From contig JAMYHL010000088.1 in NCBI GenBank assembly GCA_025531455.1, forward strand, positions 62,001 through 126,000: DNA of 64,000 nt, given 5' to 3'. The DNA is from Apiotrichum sp. Y4204. Its lineage: Eukaryota > Basidiomycota > Tremellomycetes > Trichosporonales > Trichosporonaceae. This document shows positions 32,989-44,415 of the stretch, in pieces (position 1 is the stretch's first letter; the number at the start of each line of letters is the position of its first letter). The notes beneath the pieces are model-generated. The model made no database searches, was not told the DNA's origin, and saw only the letters and a list, made by a program, of their open reading frames with translations. The translations under genes were made by a program, and so were the position numbers.

Positions 32989-35657
32989 CTACAGGGCCTC
33001 CTCCTCCTCGTCTACGCGTACGCTCAGATTCTCCATTTTGCGGAGTATGCGCGCGAGCTCGTCGCTGCGCTCGTCGAGCGCCTGGCGCAGCGGCCGCAGC
33101 TGCTTCTGCCCATACTGCCCAGACTCCTTCTGGCCGCTCTCCTTGTCCTTCTCGATGAGCGGCCGCACAACGCCCAGCTGCTCCTTGAGTACCTGCGCCT
33201 TATGCAGCACGCCCTGCGTGGGCCGCCGCCCCCCGCTGCCGTGCACGCGCGTGCGCAGCCGCTCCAGCTCGTCAAACCATTTCCTCTCCACCGTCCCAAT
33301 CTGCGGCCGGTATTCTGCAAGAAGCGCGTTCAGCACCGTGTCGAGCCGCTCGCCAAGTCGTGCCTGCTCCTCCGCCATCGCCTTTGCGCGGTCCCCGTTC
33401 GCGACGGCACCTTTGCGCACGTCACCCACACGCGTGCTCGCGTCCCGTAGCATTTTGAGCTGGCGACTGTACTCGGCCACTGCGAGGTCCGTGCGCAGCT
33501 CGACTGCTGTAGACGCGACGCGGATCGCTTCGGCCTTACGGCTGACCTGCGATGCCGCGTCGGCCAGTGCTCGCAAATGCTCTGGCCCGATCTCGCTCAG
33601 CGGCTTGTTGTAACCCGGCGCCTTGCGCACAGCTGCCATGGGGTTGAACGGTGTTTTCGGGCTGTTGATGTCGGCGAGCAGCGCATCAAGCTCGAACGGC
33701 TTGGTGAGAAGCGACTGCGAGTCCTCGTCCGGGAGAGCAGGCTCCTCAGGGATCGGAATCCCGCGATCCTGCACCCTAAAGTCCATCTCCACCGCCGCGA
33801 GCTGGCCTGTCGTTGCCAGCGCAAGCAGGCCATACCCGAGGGTAATATTGCAGAAAGTGACCGATCCCACGATAGGTTTTGATGGTCTGCATGTCAGGGG
33901 TCAAGTGCTTTGCAACTCAGCGTTTAGCACTCACGATGCTTCAACAAGACATGCCACATCGGACGGCTTCAGTGCGTCGTCGCAACCGGACAGCAGCTGT
34001 GTAACCCAGCCAGCGACAGAGATGGCGTCAATGCCAAACGCGTGCTGCACGTAGGTGACCTCGGCATGGATGGGGTCCCGCACGAATAAGGGGGCGTTGG
34101 CTGCCATTGCGTCCTCGTCAATATTCGACGGGAAGGTGACAAGGACCGACTCGATGATGGGAAGGAAGAGGTCCATGGGAGCGGGATCCCGCGACGACAT
34201 CCATCGCGGCTCGGGCGCAGCAATTTCGACGCCGAGATCGACCCGCCCGCCAGACCACGCGACAGCCAAGACATTGAGACGGCGCTCGTCAGTCTCCTTC
34301 TTGTCCTTCTCCCCAGCCTTCGTGTCCGTCTTCTCAGCGCCGGCACGCAGAATGATCAAGTCAGTAGCCATCTGCTCATCGTCGTCGCCGTTCCCAACCT
34401 CCTGTGGTGCCGGGTCCAGGAGGAATGGCCCCTGGCGCATCAGCGGGCGGTGGACTCCCGGTGCCGGTCCGCCACTGCTCGTCAGATGCGGGGGATGCAC
34501 GCGCACCATGCCCGGCGGCGGTGGTGTGCGGTCTGTCGGGGGTGGGGACGGGCTGGGCTCGCGCAGGCCATATCCACGGCGCGGGGAGGTAGTCGCCTTC
34601 TCCTCGTCCTCCTCAGTTGTTGCTTGGCGGACGATGGCGCTGACCCATGCCGACTGGAGCGCGGCACGGCCAACCAGCGCTGCGTGCTCGGCGCTCCCGT
34701 CATCCTTCTCCAGCTGTTTCTCCTTCTCCTCCATCCACGCCTGCAGCGACTGGAGATACGTAGCTGGCACCTCGGCATGCAGCGGCAGCACGGGCCCCAT
34801 AGTGTATATGTCGCCGTTGGCCATGAGCGCATAGGCCATCATTGGCCCAAAGTCCATGGTGCCCTCAGAAAACGCGAAGGATGTGGCGTATTGCGAGAGC
34901 GGGTCGATGGCGGAGAACTTGGAGGTCGAAGCAGTGGTCTTCTCGGGGAGGAAGTGGAAGGTCTGCACGGGGTCCTGCGGGTGGAGAACATCGTACTCAC
35001 TGCGTGGGTTAGCTATTGTGAAGCACGGCACACCTACAAAAGCTTGCCGTTGGCAGAGAGGGCCCAGAGCGAGTTCCCGCCCTCGCCCCACTGGTGCCAA
35101 AGGACCTTGGTGATCGCGTTTGTAGACGAGGGCGAGTGCTGATACTCGTCCACTGGGAAAGAGCTGGGGCGTCAGTTTAGATTCACAGCGATATTCCTCA
35201 CCGACACGCGACGTCACCGCCGACCGAGCTCGAGAAGCCGGCGCGGGGGAGCACGAGGACGACGAGCTGGTGGTGTCCGACAACGGCGAGCAGCCGGCCA
35301 GTGGGGTTCAGCACGAGCTGGTGGATCGTAAATGTGAGATGCGGCGACTTGAGGGTCTGCACGTCAGTTAGCGCCCCATACCGTGCAACTGACCTTGTAT
35401 CCCCCGACCGAGCCGTCGTTCACCTCCCACGCTTCGCCCGCGAGGCTCGTCATGCGGACTTCGCGGCCAAACGCGACAATGAGGTCCTTGTCGCGGACTA
35501 CCATGCGCGCGTTCTTCGGCGCCGGGAGGCCGCTCTCGACGACCGAGTCGACAAGCTCCCACCCATCGTCGGTCGAGCTCGCTGCGGGAGGGACGAAGAT
35601 GGCATGGGAGCGCAGTGTCTCCAGCGAGAAGGGCAGAGTTGCGCGTGTTGCGGGCAT
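32989..35657 (-). CDS. NUP82: Nup82/Nup88-like nucleoporin
   Basis: Exons 35657-35394, 35356-35202, 35163-35038, 34999-33935 and 33886-32989 give 835 residues. The first ~560 residues have WD-like beta-propeller character, with blades containing MVVRDKDLIVAFGREVRM, HLTFTIHQLVLNPTGRLLAV and ITKVLWHQWGEGGNSLWALS, the last typical of Nup88/Nup82. A proline-rich disordered loop interrupts it. The last ~230 residues are coiled coil (SRKAEAIRVASTAVELRTDL onward), which in yeast binds Nup159 and Nsp1. Family role: Nup82 anchors the cytoplasmic mRNA-export platform of the nuclear pore. Fungal Nup82 sequences diverge strongly, so the name rests on architecture plus the blade motifs. Confidence 0.78.
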
Positions 35658-35941
35658 CGCGGGAGCCTTTCTGTTCGTATCCCCCGATTTACCGTAGACC
35701 GCTCCGTGTGTCGCGGATGTGATGGGGCTGAGTAGATGGGAGTGATGTCGAGTGTTCCGCTCGATGCACACAAAGTCTTTGTTGGTGTGAATGGCGGCGA
35801 GCAGGCAGCGATTTGGTAACTTGTTGGCTGTGGTGCAACAATTTGCTCCCGGCAATTGCACCCCCCAAGTTCTCGACATCCACTCAACATCAACATCGTT
35901 AACATCGTTCGCTACAGATGCATCAAGTACAGATATTCTAC

Positions 35942-37137
35942 CTACGCCTTCGCTTTCTCGGTGCCCAGCTCCCCCTCAGAGAGAACCTTGCCGTCAAGCT
36001 TCTCCATGACCTCACGGCCGAGCTCCTTGATGCGCTCGACGTCGTGGCCGATAAGGCTGACGTGCACGCCCTGGTAGAGATACGGGTCTGAGCGGTCAGA
36101 GTTGGATACTATGCTACCGCTTACATGAGCCGACGCGGATGCCCTCGTTTTTTACGCGAGCCTGAAGCTCAGTGAGGTATGGAGCAATCTTTGATTCGGG
36201 CATTCTGACGGTTAGACTCGAGTAAAACTTGTAACCCACGAAGTGAAGATAAGGTGGCGGAACGGCTTTGCCGATGCAGGAGGCAGCGGGAGGTAGCGAG
36301 TCAGACCAAGGAGGAGCTGCTGGAAGAGGCTCGGAATTCCGGGGAAGACACAGAGCTGTATGTGTCAGCCCAGAATGTCTCAGATACCCACCTTCCCGGC
36401 GAGGCGAACAACCGGCACCCAGCGGTCGTCAGTGACGAAGAGGACTTCGCTCTTGGTCGCGTCTCCGCCCTTTGAAACGGGGAAGAGAGCCATGCGGTTC
36501 CGCGCCTCGCGCTCCTCTGGAGTGGCGGCCTCGAGCTCGGCAAGGCGCTTCGCCGGGGTCATGACCTTCATGCGGCGAAGCGTCTCCTCGTCGTGCTCCA
36601 TGGGGAGGCCAAAGGCCTTGCCAAGGGACTCATACGTGAGATCTAACGCGTCAGACACAAGTAAAGCACCAGCACGCACCGTCATGAGTGGGACCTATGC
36701 CGCCGGAAGTCACAACAAAGTCATAGTTTTTGCACATCCGGCGTGCAGTCTCAATGCTGACCGGTTAACGAAGGAATGCGTCTCAACCCACATCTCTTCC
36801 TCCACATCCGGAATCACCTCGATACGCTTCCTGGCCGTCAGTTCGGGCCAGATCGGAAACTCACAAGTCGATGCCAAGATCAAAACAGAACTGCGCGAAG
36901 AAGCTTCACGTTAGGATACGCGAAGCTTAGGACAACCCACTTGCTGTTCGTGTCCTTGGTCTTGCCGTTGAGCACCTCATCACCGATAACGATGCATCCC
37001 GCTGTCCTGGGGGTCAGACTGATGTCCAGTGTGCTTGAAATCGAGAGGTCCAGCACGCACCGAATGTAGTTTCCCTCGCCAAGGGGGTTCGGCACACTGG
37101 CCGGGTCCGTCGGTGGGCACTTTGCAGACGACGTCAT
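35942..37137 (-). CDS. CinA/MoCF-type molybdopterin-binding domain protein
   Basis: Nine small exons (37137-37061, 37018-36941, 36903-36865, 36830-36792, 36756-36680, 36642-36392, 36355-36240, 36204-36125, 36087-35942) give 300 residues in perfect frame. Diagnostic blocks are [60 protein letters not shown] and an [15 protein letters not shown] block, as in the MoaB/MogA/CinA N-terminal domain. Fungal stand-alone members are related to the N-terminal domain of FAD synthases and CinA; the substrate is uncertain and Moco synthesis is not implied. Introns are 33-44 nt, so nearly a quarter of the locus is intron. The gene is divergent from the Zn2Cys6-aminotransferase gene, 592 bp away. Confidence 0.85.
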
Positions 37138-37729
37138 TGTTCGTGCGCGGAGGAGAAGGCTCGACGATGGGAACACCGGAGGGAATAACTGTCTCTTTGG
37201 GACGTTTATACACAGTCTTGAGGTGGATAGGATCGTTCTGCAGAGCATCAAGACGTGTTGACCACAAGTGGTGAATGAATGAATGGGTGTTGCTGAACTC
37301 TTATCGAGAGGAGAGCTGGACGTCATCACCTGCTCCATCTTCCATCTTCGCGATGTCATCACGCGACTAACCACCAAGCCCACTTGCCGGTCATGCCTCC
37401 ACATTCCCCACCAACGCGATAGTCAGGTCATTACTTAAATCCTCCACCCTTTTATCATTCCCAGTTGAAAAAAATCACACGTCACGTTTGACAAGGAATC
37501 CGACGGATCACAACACACCGAGAGTGGCCACCTGATTCAGCTCCCTCATCCCACCATTTGGCCGCTCGGCGCCATCACAGTCCCTGTTGACAACATCTTA
37601 TCCGCATCGTACCCGACGACCGGCACGAGCAGGCCCCCCAGGGCGACTCCGCATCGTGCCGACCACGCCGAACCCTACACGCCCATACCACTCTCATCTC
37701 CCGACTAGCACTTCGGACTTTACGACACT
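37138..37729. promoter_or_regulatory. Divergent intergenic region MoCF gene / Zn2Cys6-AAT gene
   Basis: 592 bp between two start codons. No strong consensus element recognised. The right part is C-rich leader. Confidence 0.5.
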
Positions 37730-40700
37730 ATGAGCGAAAACGCCGCATCTCACGGCCAGGACGCGGCGCAGGTCCACCCTCCACTGGTCCTCGACCCACC
37801 AGATCTCGAGCCAGAGGCCCAACCCGAGCCCAATCCTCCGCCATCCGACCCACCACCCAACACTCAGACGGGTGACGCTGAGCCTGGGGACTCTACTGCA
37901 CACGCGGGGGGTGCAGCGACTGTTCCCGATGCATCCGATGCTGCTGGGGCGACCGCCGAGGAGGACGCGCCGCCACCGACAGTGGTCGAGGCCTCGAGGG
38001 AGTTGCCACCGGCAGCTGTAACCACTGAGGCTAGCGATAGCAACCAATCGGCTCCACCAGCGGCTCCTGGGTCGTCTGAAGCTATTGAAGACCTAGGGAC
38101 AGCTCCAGATGAGACGCTCGACACTGATCTCGTGGCCGCGGCGGCGGCAGCAGCAGAAGCGGCGGCCGAATTCGACAACACGGATCTCGACAACACTAAT
38201 CTTGATGATGAGTCACTCCGTCTCGCAGCCGCATTGAGTGCTATCCCACCTGAAGACGATGTCGACGTCGATGTGGATGCCGAAAACCATCTCGACCCTG
38301 ATACGCTCGCGAACCTTGCGGCACTGACTGCCATCCCGGATGATGAGGAAGGCGCCGCCGAGGGCCAGGTTGACATGGATGTCGACATGACAGTTGAGCC
38401 AGAAGCACCGGCACAAGCGGGAGACACCTCGGCTCCAGCGGAAGCGGCTCCCCCTGAGCGTCCGGAGGAGGACGATTTCGCCAGCCTGCTGCGGGATGAT
38501 GCGTTCACCAACCAGGAGGTGGACGATATAGTCGCCCGACTCCTTCCCCCCGAACAGGAAACCACCGCACAGAGGGATGCTGCCTCTAAAACAGCGACGC
38601 CGAGAGTGGAAGCGGAGGGGGAATCAGAACAGGAGGCGTCAGGAAACGATACCGGAGACACCGAGTACCGCGCACCCCGCACATATTACGAGGACGGCAA
38701 ACTGAAACGGAGACGGAATAGGACCGTCTTGAGTTGTACAGAGTGCCATCGGAGAGTGAGTGCTTTGTGGATATTATAATGCATCTGCTGACACCATAGA
38801 AACGTATGTTATCTGGGTTCTTGTGGAGTGTATGCTGACCTGCCCCCTCGTCCATCAATACAGAGCTGGTTAGTTGTCCGTCTCTGACCTCAACTGACGC
38901 CAGTGCGATCGCAATATCCCCTGTAGCCGATGTGTGAAGCGCGGCGTTCCAAGCATGTGTCGAATGGAGTCGGTGACACCGCAGCGGAAAAAGAAGAAGT
39001 GCGTGTTGCGTACCATAAACTGCTAACGTCGAAGGGGCAACGACGACATCCGCATCAACTACGAACTCGGTTTACGAGTGCAAGCTCTCGAGTCGCTTAT
39101 TCGCTCCGGATCGAACGTTGACCCGGAGGCAGCACAGACAGCGGCATTGGAAACCGTCATGCAGGCAACACGAGCGGCAAACAACGGACAACCCGAGGCT
39201 GCGAACGCTCTGATGCAGCTCACCAGCGCTGGAGCCAGTCTGGACATGGGCCTGTCACCAGATGTGCAGAACACCATGTTGTTAGATGTCCTCCAGCAGC
39301 TCTCAGCGGCTAGCATCGGGCGACCATCGGAGATCCTGAACATCGACACGAACGGTGGTGCGGCTGCTGAACCGAAGGACATGTGGTCTGCAGTTCCTGC
39401 AGTAGTAGCCGATAATGCGCCGCCAGTCGACGACGTATCCAACGACAATGATGAGACGTCGGAGACCAAGCTCAATCTGGCGGTCCCAGGATTTCGTGAG
39501 GCTAGCGGGCGGGTGTTCCTTCCCCCGACGATGCGCCACGCCGAGAAGCGGTTACGGGAGACGAATCTGTTCAACCCCGGCGTCCTGCCTGTCCAAGGGT
39601 TTGAACCGTTTCTGGAGTGCGGAACTCGCTTCGCGTATGGGGAGGAGAATATTCCCTTCAAGCACAAGCGTATCGCGGCGATCCAGACAATCAGCATCAC
39701 CGGAGGACTCCGCCTCGCGTCCACCTTCTTGTCGCGATTCCCTGCTCTTACGACGCCGACGGACACACGCTTTGTCTATGTCCCCCTACCGTCTGTCGAA
39801 GAAGATGTCGCAGCTCTGCGGGTTGGCGGTCTGAAGGTCAAATACTACCGTTTCTTGGACCGGAAGACCGGTATGGTTGACTGGGAAGGAATGCGGGATG
39901 ACCTGCAGCGCGCCCCTCCTCGCTCTGTCGTGCTTCTGCACGTCAGCGGGTCAACGCCGACCGGCCTCGAGCTCACTGCCCCGCAGTGGCGCCTGCTGAC
40001 GACTCTCCTCCAAGGCCGGCAGCTTATTCCGCTTGTGATCATGGCGTTCCAGGGCTTGGCGAGCGGGGACCCTAGCCGCGACGCGCAGCCTTTGCGATTC
40101 ATGGTGCATGAGGGGTTACCTGTGGTTTTAGTGCAGAGCTTTGACGCGGTGGGTTGCATATTGTGTGTATTCAGCTAACCCACCAGATGATGGGCTTGTA
40201 TGCCGATAGTCCATCGATCGTTTCCATCGCGACACAGAACACGGACGACCGCGACCGCGTCAACTCCCAGCTCCGCACTATTGCGCGTTCAATGTATCTA
40301 CACCCGCCGTTGTGGGGCGCCAAACTGGCGCACATGGTGCTCGACGATCCGAAGCTGTTTCCGGCCTGGCTTGCGGAGATTAAGGCCTTGTCCGAACGTC
40401 TCCGCAGCGTGCGCGACAAGCTGTGCGACATTTTTGCTGTCAAGCTCAAGACACCCGGCAGCTGGACACACCTGCGGCGCGGAGTGGGAATGTACTGCGT
40501 CCTTCTCCTGCCCGCCCCGCAGCTCGAGGCACTCACCCAGAAACGCCAGGTCCACCTGCTCCGCGAGGGGTGTATCTCCCTGGGATGTCTGGACGTGAGC
40601 AAGATCGAGTCGCTAGCGCGCTCCGTCGACTGGGTGGTGCGCGAGTCGATCCGCGAGGCCGAGGAGCAGCAGGCGCAGAGCCTGGCGATGGAGCTCGCGC

Positions 40701-40963
40701 TCCAGGCCGCGACGGAGCAGCAGGCACGCGAGGAGGCAGAGGCCGCCGAGGCCGCCGCTGCCGCCGAAGCAGCCGCCGCACAGGCCGAGGACGCGATGCT
40801 CATCGAGGCGTCGATCCAGACTGCGATGGAGGCGCAGCGCGTCGAAGAAGAAGAGGAGCGCAGGCGTGAGGAAGAGTCGCGTCTCCTCGAGGAGCAGGTG
40901 CGCAAGGCTGCCGAAAGGGCAGAGCTTGAGCGACAGGCCGAGCTTATTCTCGCGTCGATTTAG
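37730..40963 (+). CDS. Zn2Cys6 DNA-binding protein fused to a degenerate aspartate aminotransferase domain
   Basis: Exons 37730-38755, 38800-38803 (4 nt), 38864-38868 (5 nt), 38904-38998, 39035-40148 and 40187-40963 give 1006 residues. Residues 1-325 are acidic, Ala/Pro-rich and probably disordered. A canonical Zn2Cys6 cluster occupies C336-C339-C346-C352-C355-C364 (CX2CX6CX5CX2CX8C), followed by a basic KKKK stretch. Residues ~530-905 align throughout with class I aspartate aminotransferase (IQTISITGGLR, VLLHVSGSTPTG, IMAFQGLASGD, SFDAMMGLY, RSMYLHPPLWGA, GMYCVLL). The catalytic residues are replaced: PLP Lys258 by A748, Asp222 by I712, Asn194 by T684, Trp140 by V631, Tyr225 by F715, Arg266 by S756, Arg386 by C877; the Arg292 equivalent (R782) and Ser255 (S745) remain. 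Residues 906-1006 form a Glu/Ala-rich coiled coil. Likely a nuclear regulator with a pseudoenzyme sensor or dimerisation domain. Confidence 0.9.
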
Positions 40964-41457
40964 TTATCAGAGGGGTTAATGGTGTCCCGGATGGGAATTT
41001 GTTAGAGACGCCTCACCGCGGCGGGGGCTTGTATCTTTGTTGTTGTGATGTGATTGTAGTACTGGTCTGATCCGAGTTGATGAGAAGAGCATGATATGGG
41101 CACGGCACAGTGCACCAGAGACCAAAAAACCATCAGGAGCTGAGTACCATACATGTCCGAATCGCAGTTAGTCAGTTGCGATCTTCACTCTGTCGGGCAG
41201 GCACATCGTCGGGCAGGCACACATTCCGCTCCCGACCACATCCAAGTACTCAGTCACGCCCACCACATCACACTCGCCAGTCCGCATGGATACATGCGAA
41301 AATCTCTATCGTACAACGCGCGGCGGGACCAGTGTCCGCACGCTGCGCGCGAGCCGGCCGGACAGGCGCCCAGCCGCTCCGGTTTTATGATCGGCAGCCT
41401 CAAGATGAAGGAGGACAAGGTGTTTTAGACTAGAGGTGGAGAGCAGAGCGACAACGC
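40964..41457. other. Convergent intergenic region, Zn2Cys6-AAT gene / NHP2
   Basis: About 490 bp of 3' flank between convergent genes. No gene recognised. Confidence 0.55.
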
Positions 41458-42327
41458 CTAGATCTTCGGCGCGGTCTCGAGCTTCTTGACCTCCTCAAGA
41501 CACTCGTCGAGGCCCTCCTTCCACTCGGCGGTCTCCTCGGCGGAGGGCGCCTTGGCGTCCTTGCCGCGCTTGATTGGTGTAGAGCTGGCGTGAGATTATG
41601 AACAGGTAAAATACGGAAAGGCCACAGGACTTACCAGACGAGGACACACGAGGTGGCGCGCTTCGTTCCCGATGCGGCGCCGAGCTCCTCCCTGTCGTGT
41701 GAGCATTCGACCGACCAGGCAATATCATCAGTGACTCACTTGCTCACAACCCAGCAGTACTCGACACCAGCGGCGTCCTCAGCGAGGATGGGAAGGTGGG
41801 AGAGAACGTCGATCGGGGTGATGTTGGCGGCGAGGACGAGCAGGCCCTTCTCGCCCTTACGCAGCGCCTTGACGACCTCCTTGACGCCGCGCTTCAGTTG
41901 GCGTGCCTTGCTCGCGCGCTTCACCGTCTTGAACACCTTCTTTGAAAGCTTCTTGCCCGCCAGCGGCACCGCGATCGGGGTGATCGCCTCGAGGGGGACC
42001 TCGAACTCCTGCCATGTCAGTTGAAGGTCTACGGTGGGCTTGGGTGGACAAGTGTCGGTCGGATGAGAATTGTCCCTTGACATCCGAGCACACTTGCTGT
42101 CTAGGCCCAATCCAAAGCCAGACTCTAGACATCCAGCAGCCAGCGACATAGGAAGCACTCAGTCCCCCCGTCGCTGTTCCGCCAGCACTCGCGCTCACAC
42201 GCACCTTCTTGTCCTCGCCCTCGTCGGCAGCCAGGGACTTGCGCTTCTCCTTCTTGGCCTTCTTGTCCGCCGCGTCGAGCTCGGCAACGTCGCTCTTGCG
42301 CTTCTTCTTGGTCTCGTCCTTGGCCAT
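41458..42327 (-). CDS. NHP2: H/ACA ribonucleoprotein core protein Nhp2
   Basis: Exons 42327-42205, 42008-41740, 41691-41635 and 41584-41458 give 191 residues. A Lys-rich N-terminal tail (MAKDETKKKRKSD) precedes an L7Ae/Nhp2 domain: GVKEVVKALRKGEKGLLVLA, ANITPIDVLSHLPILAED, EYCWVVSKEELGAASGTKRA and TSCVLV. These are the RNA kink-turn-binding family motifs in the Nhp2 version. Family role: it binds H/ACA snoRNAs with Cbf5, Gar1 and Nop10 for pseudouridylation of rRNA, and telomerase RNA in some lineages. An acidic C-terminal tail of about 30 residues extends past the domain. The first intron is 196 nt, long for this window. Divergent from the aldehyde dehydrogenase gene, 360 bp apart. Confidence 0.93.
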
Positions 42328-42687
42328 CGTGGAGATTTGAAGTCGGTGAGGGGGGTGGGGGGGAGTGGATTGACGGTAGTGAGCTTGAAGGTAACTTGAA
42401 GTGCGTTCAGAAAGGTTGTGACCTGATCCCAAAAGTCGCAAAGTGTGCCCGCTCGAAAACGAAAAGTTAAGAAAATGACGTGGAGAAAATTGGCCACAAA
42501 TCCTCCACTGATAATCTTCAATTGCGGCGCCCCGGATTTTCACGACCTACTCCATGTGGGACGCGTCGACAGCCGCCACCAGCCGTCGCCGCCCGCAGCA
42601 ATGCGAGTTTCTTGATAAGAAACCCGGCATCGATCCCCATCCACAACCTTCCATTCTCTCCATCCTCAACCACAAGCCCCCCACACA
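42328..42687. promoter_or_regulatory. Divergent promoter region NHP2 / aldehyde dehydrogenase
   Basis: 360 bp between the two start codons. The ALDH side has a C-rich leader. No clear TATA box. Confidence 0.5.
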
Positions 42688-44294
42688 ATGCCGGTCACCG
42701 TCAACATCCAGACCACCATCAGCCCGTACACGCAGGAGCCGGTGTGCACGCGCCCGCTGCTGTCGCCGCCCGAGCTCGACAGCGTCATTGCCCAGGCCGT
42801 CAAGGCGCAGAAGGGATGGCGCAAGGTGCCCCTGGAGCAGCGCATTGCCATTGCCGAGAAGTGGATGGTGAGGGAGAAACAGCAGAGTTTGATGCTGATT
42901 CCAGACCGAGTTTGAGAGCGTCACCGACCTCTTGTGCGAGGACCTCTCGATCCAGATGGGCCGGTGAGTCATCCCGCTCGAAGACTTCTGACCACCCAGC
43001 CCGATCAGCTCGGCCAAGGGAGAGATCAATGGCACCCTCTACCGTGCCCGCCACCTCATCAAGATTGCCAAGGAGTCGCTGGCGCCTATTCCCCAGACGG
43101 TGACCGACGACGATGCGAACAAGCGCACGATTATCAAGCAGCCCCTGGGTGTCGTTGTGTGAGTAGATTCTCAGCTTGCGATCGCACACCGTTTCTGAGT
43201 GTGTCGGTCTAGCGAGTCATCCTCTATTTCCATGCTCTATTTGCGCTTACATCAGTGCCATCACGCCGTGGAACTACCCCCACCTCTGCACTGTCAACTC
43301 GGTCATCCCCGCGCTGCTCGCCGGTAACGCCGTGATCATCAAGCCCGCACCCCAGACGCCTCTTCCCGCTGAGCGTGTCCTCTCGGCGTTCATCGAGGCC
43401 GGCCTCCCCAACAACGTCCTTCAGGTCATCCATCTTTCGCAGGAGGTCACCCTCGACAACCTGTGCACGGACCCGCGCGTTGACTTTGTCGCGTTTACCG
43501 GCTCGGTGCCTGGCGGCCGTGCCGTTCAGGAGGCGGCGTCGCGCGGCCAGGGCTTCAAGGGTGTTGGCCTCGAGCTGGGCGGCAAGGACCCTGCGTACGT
43601 CCGCGAAGATGCCGACATCAAGTACACGGTGGCCAACCTTGTCGACGGCGCGTTCTTCAACTCTGGTCAGTCGTGCTGTGCCATTGAGCGCATCTACGTC
43701 CACTCGGCCGTGTACGACGAGTTTATCAAGCTCTTCGCGGAGCAGACCCGCAACGACTACAAGCTCGGCGACCCGACCAAGCCCGAGACGACCCTCGGCC
43801 CCGTTGTTTCCCTCGCGTCGGCCAACCGCATCCGCAAGCAGGTGAACGACGCCGTTGCCGCAGGCGCAAAGCTCCTTGTCTCCGAGTCCGAGTTCCCCGG
43901 GGCCAAGGAGGGCACGACCATGGTCGGCCCGCAGGTGCTCGTCAACGTCGACCACAACATGGAGATCATGACCGAGGAGACGTTCGGCCCCGCCATCGGC
44001 ATCATGAAGGTCGAGAACGATGACGAGGCCCTCGGATACATGAACGACTCGGTGTACGGCCTCACAGCGTCCATCTGGACCAACGCCGACAACGAGGCGT
44101 CCATGGCCGCGTTCAACATGTTTGTCGAGGAGCTCGAGACAGGCACAGTGTACATGAACCGCGCGGACGCACTCGACCCCGCACTTCCCTGGACTGGCGT
44201 CAAGAACTCTGGCCGCGGCATCTCGCTTTCGGCTCTTGGCTACGACCAGCTCACGCACGCTAAGGCCGTCATGATGCGCGTCAAGACCGCCTAG
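42688..44294 (+). CDS. Aldehyde dehydrogenase family protein
   Basis: Exons 42688-42867, 42905-42963, 43000-43158 and 43256-44294 give 478 residues, the usual size. NAD-binding and catalytic signatures are present: AITPWNYPHLC, VIIKPAPQTP, the Glu motif LELGGKDPAYV and the Cys motif FFNSGQSCCAIERIYV, then EETFGPAIGIMKV. The nearest functional group by motifs is the succinate-semialdehyde/betaine-aldehyde type, but the substrate cannot be decided by reading. No targeting signal is evident, so it is probably cytosolic. It ends only 121 bp from the convergent FIG4 stop codon. Confidence 0.93.
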
Positions 44295-44415
44295 GCCTGA
44301 AGTGTGTTGTGTACTAATTGTTGATAAAATACATATATAAGGAGTCGGATGCAGGTGTAGAGTCTAGACAACAGAACCGGGTGTAATGTGTATGTCTCGT
44401 TAGATAGTCTGATCG

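Noticed and set aside
40650..40963. Possible separate gene for the Glu/Ala-rich coiled coil after the aminotransferase-like domain
   Set aside because: It is continuous in frame with exon 6 of the Zn2Cys6 gene and has no own start or promoter signs.
43224..44258. 344-codon minus-strand frame across the aldehyde dehydrogenase gene
   Set aside because: Antisense shadow of a well-supported enzyme gene, with Val/Arg/Asp bias typical of reverse-complement reading.
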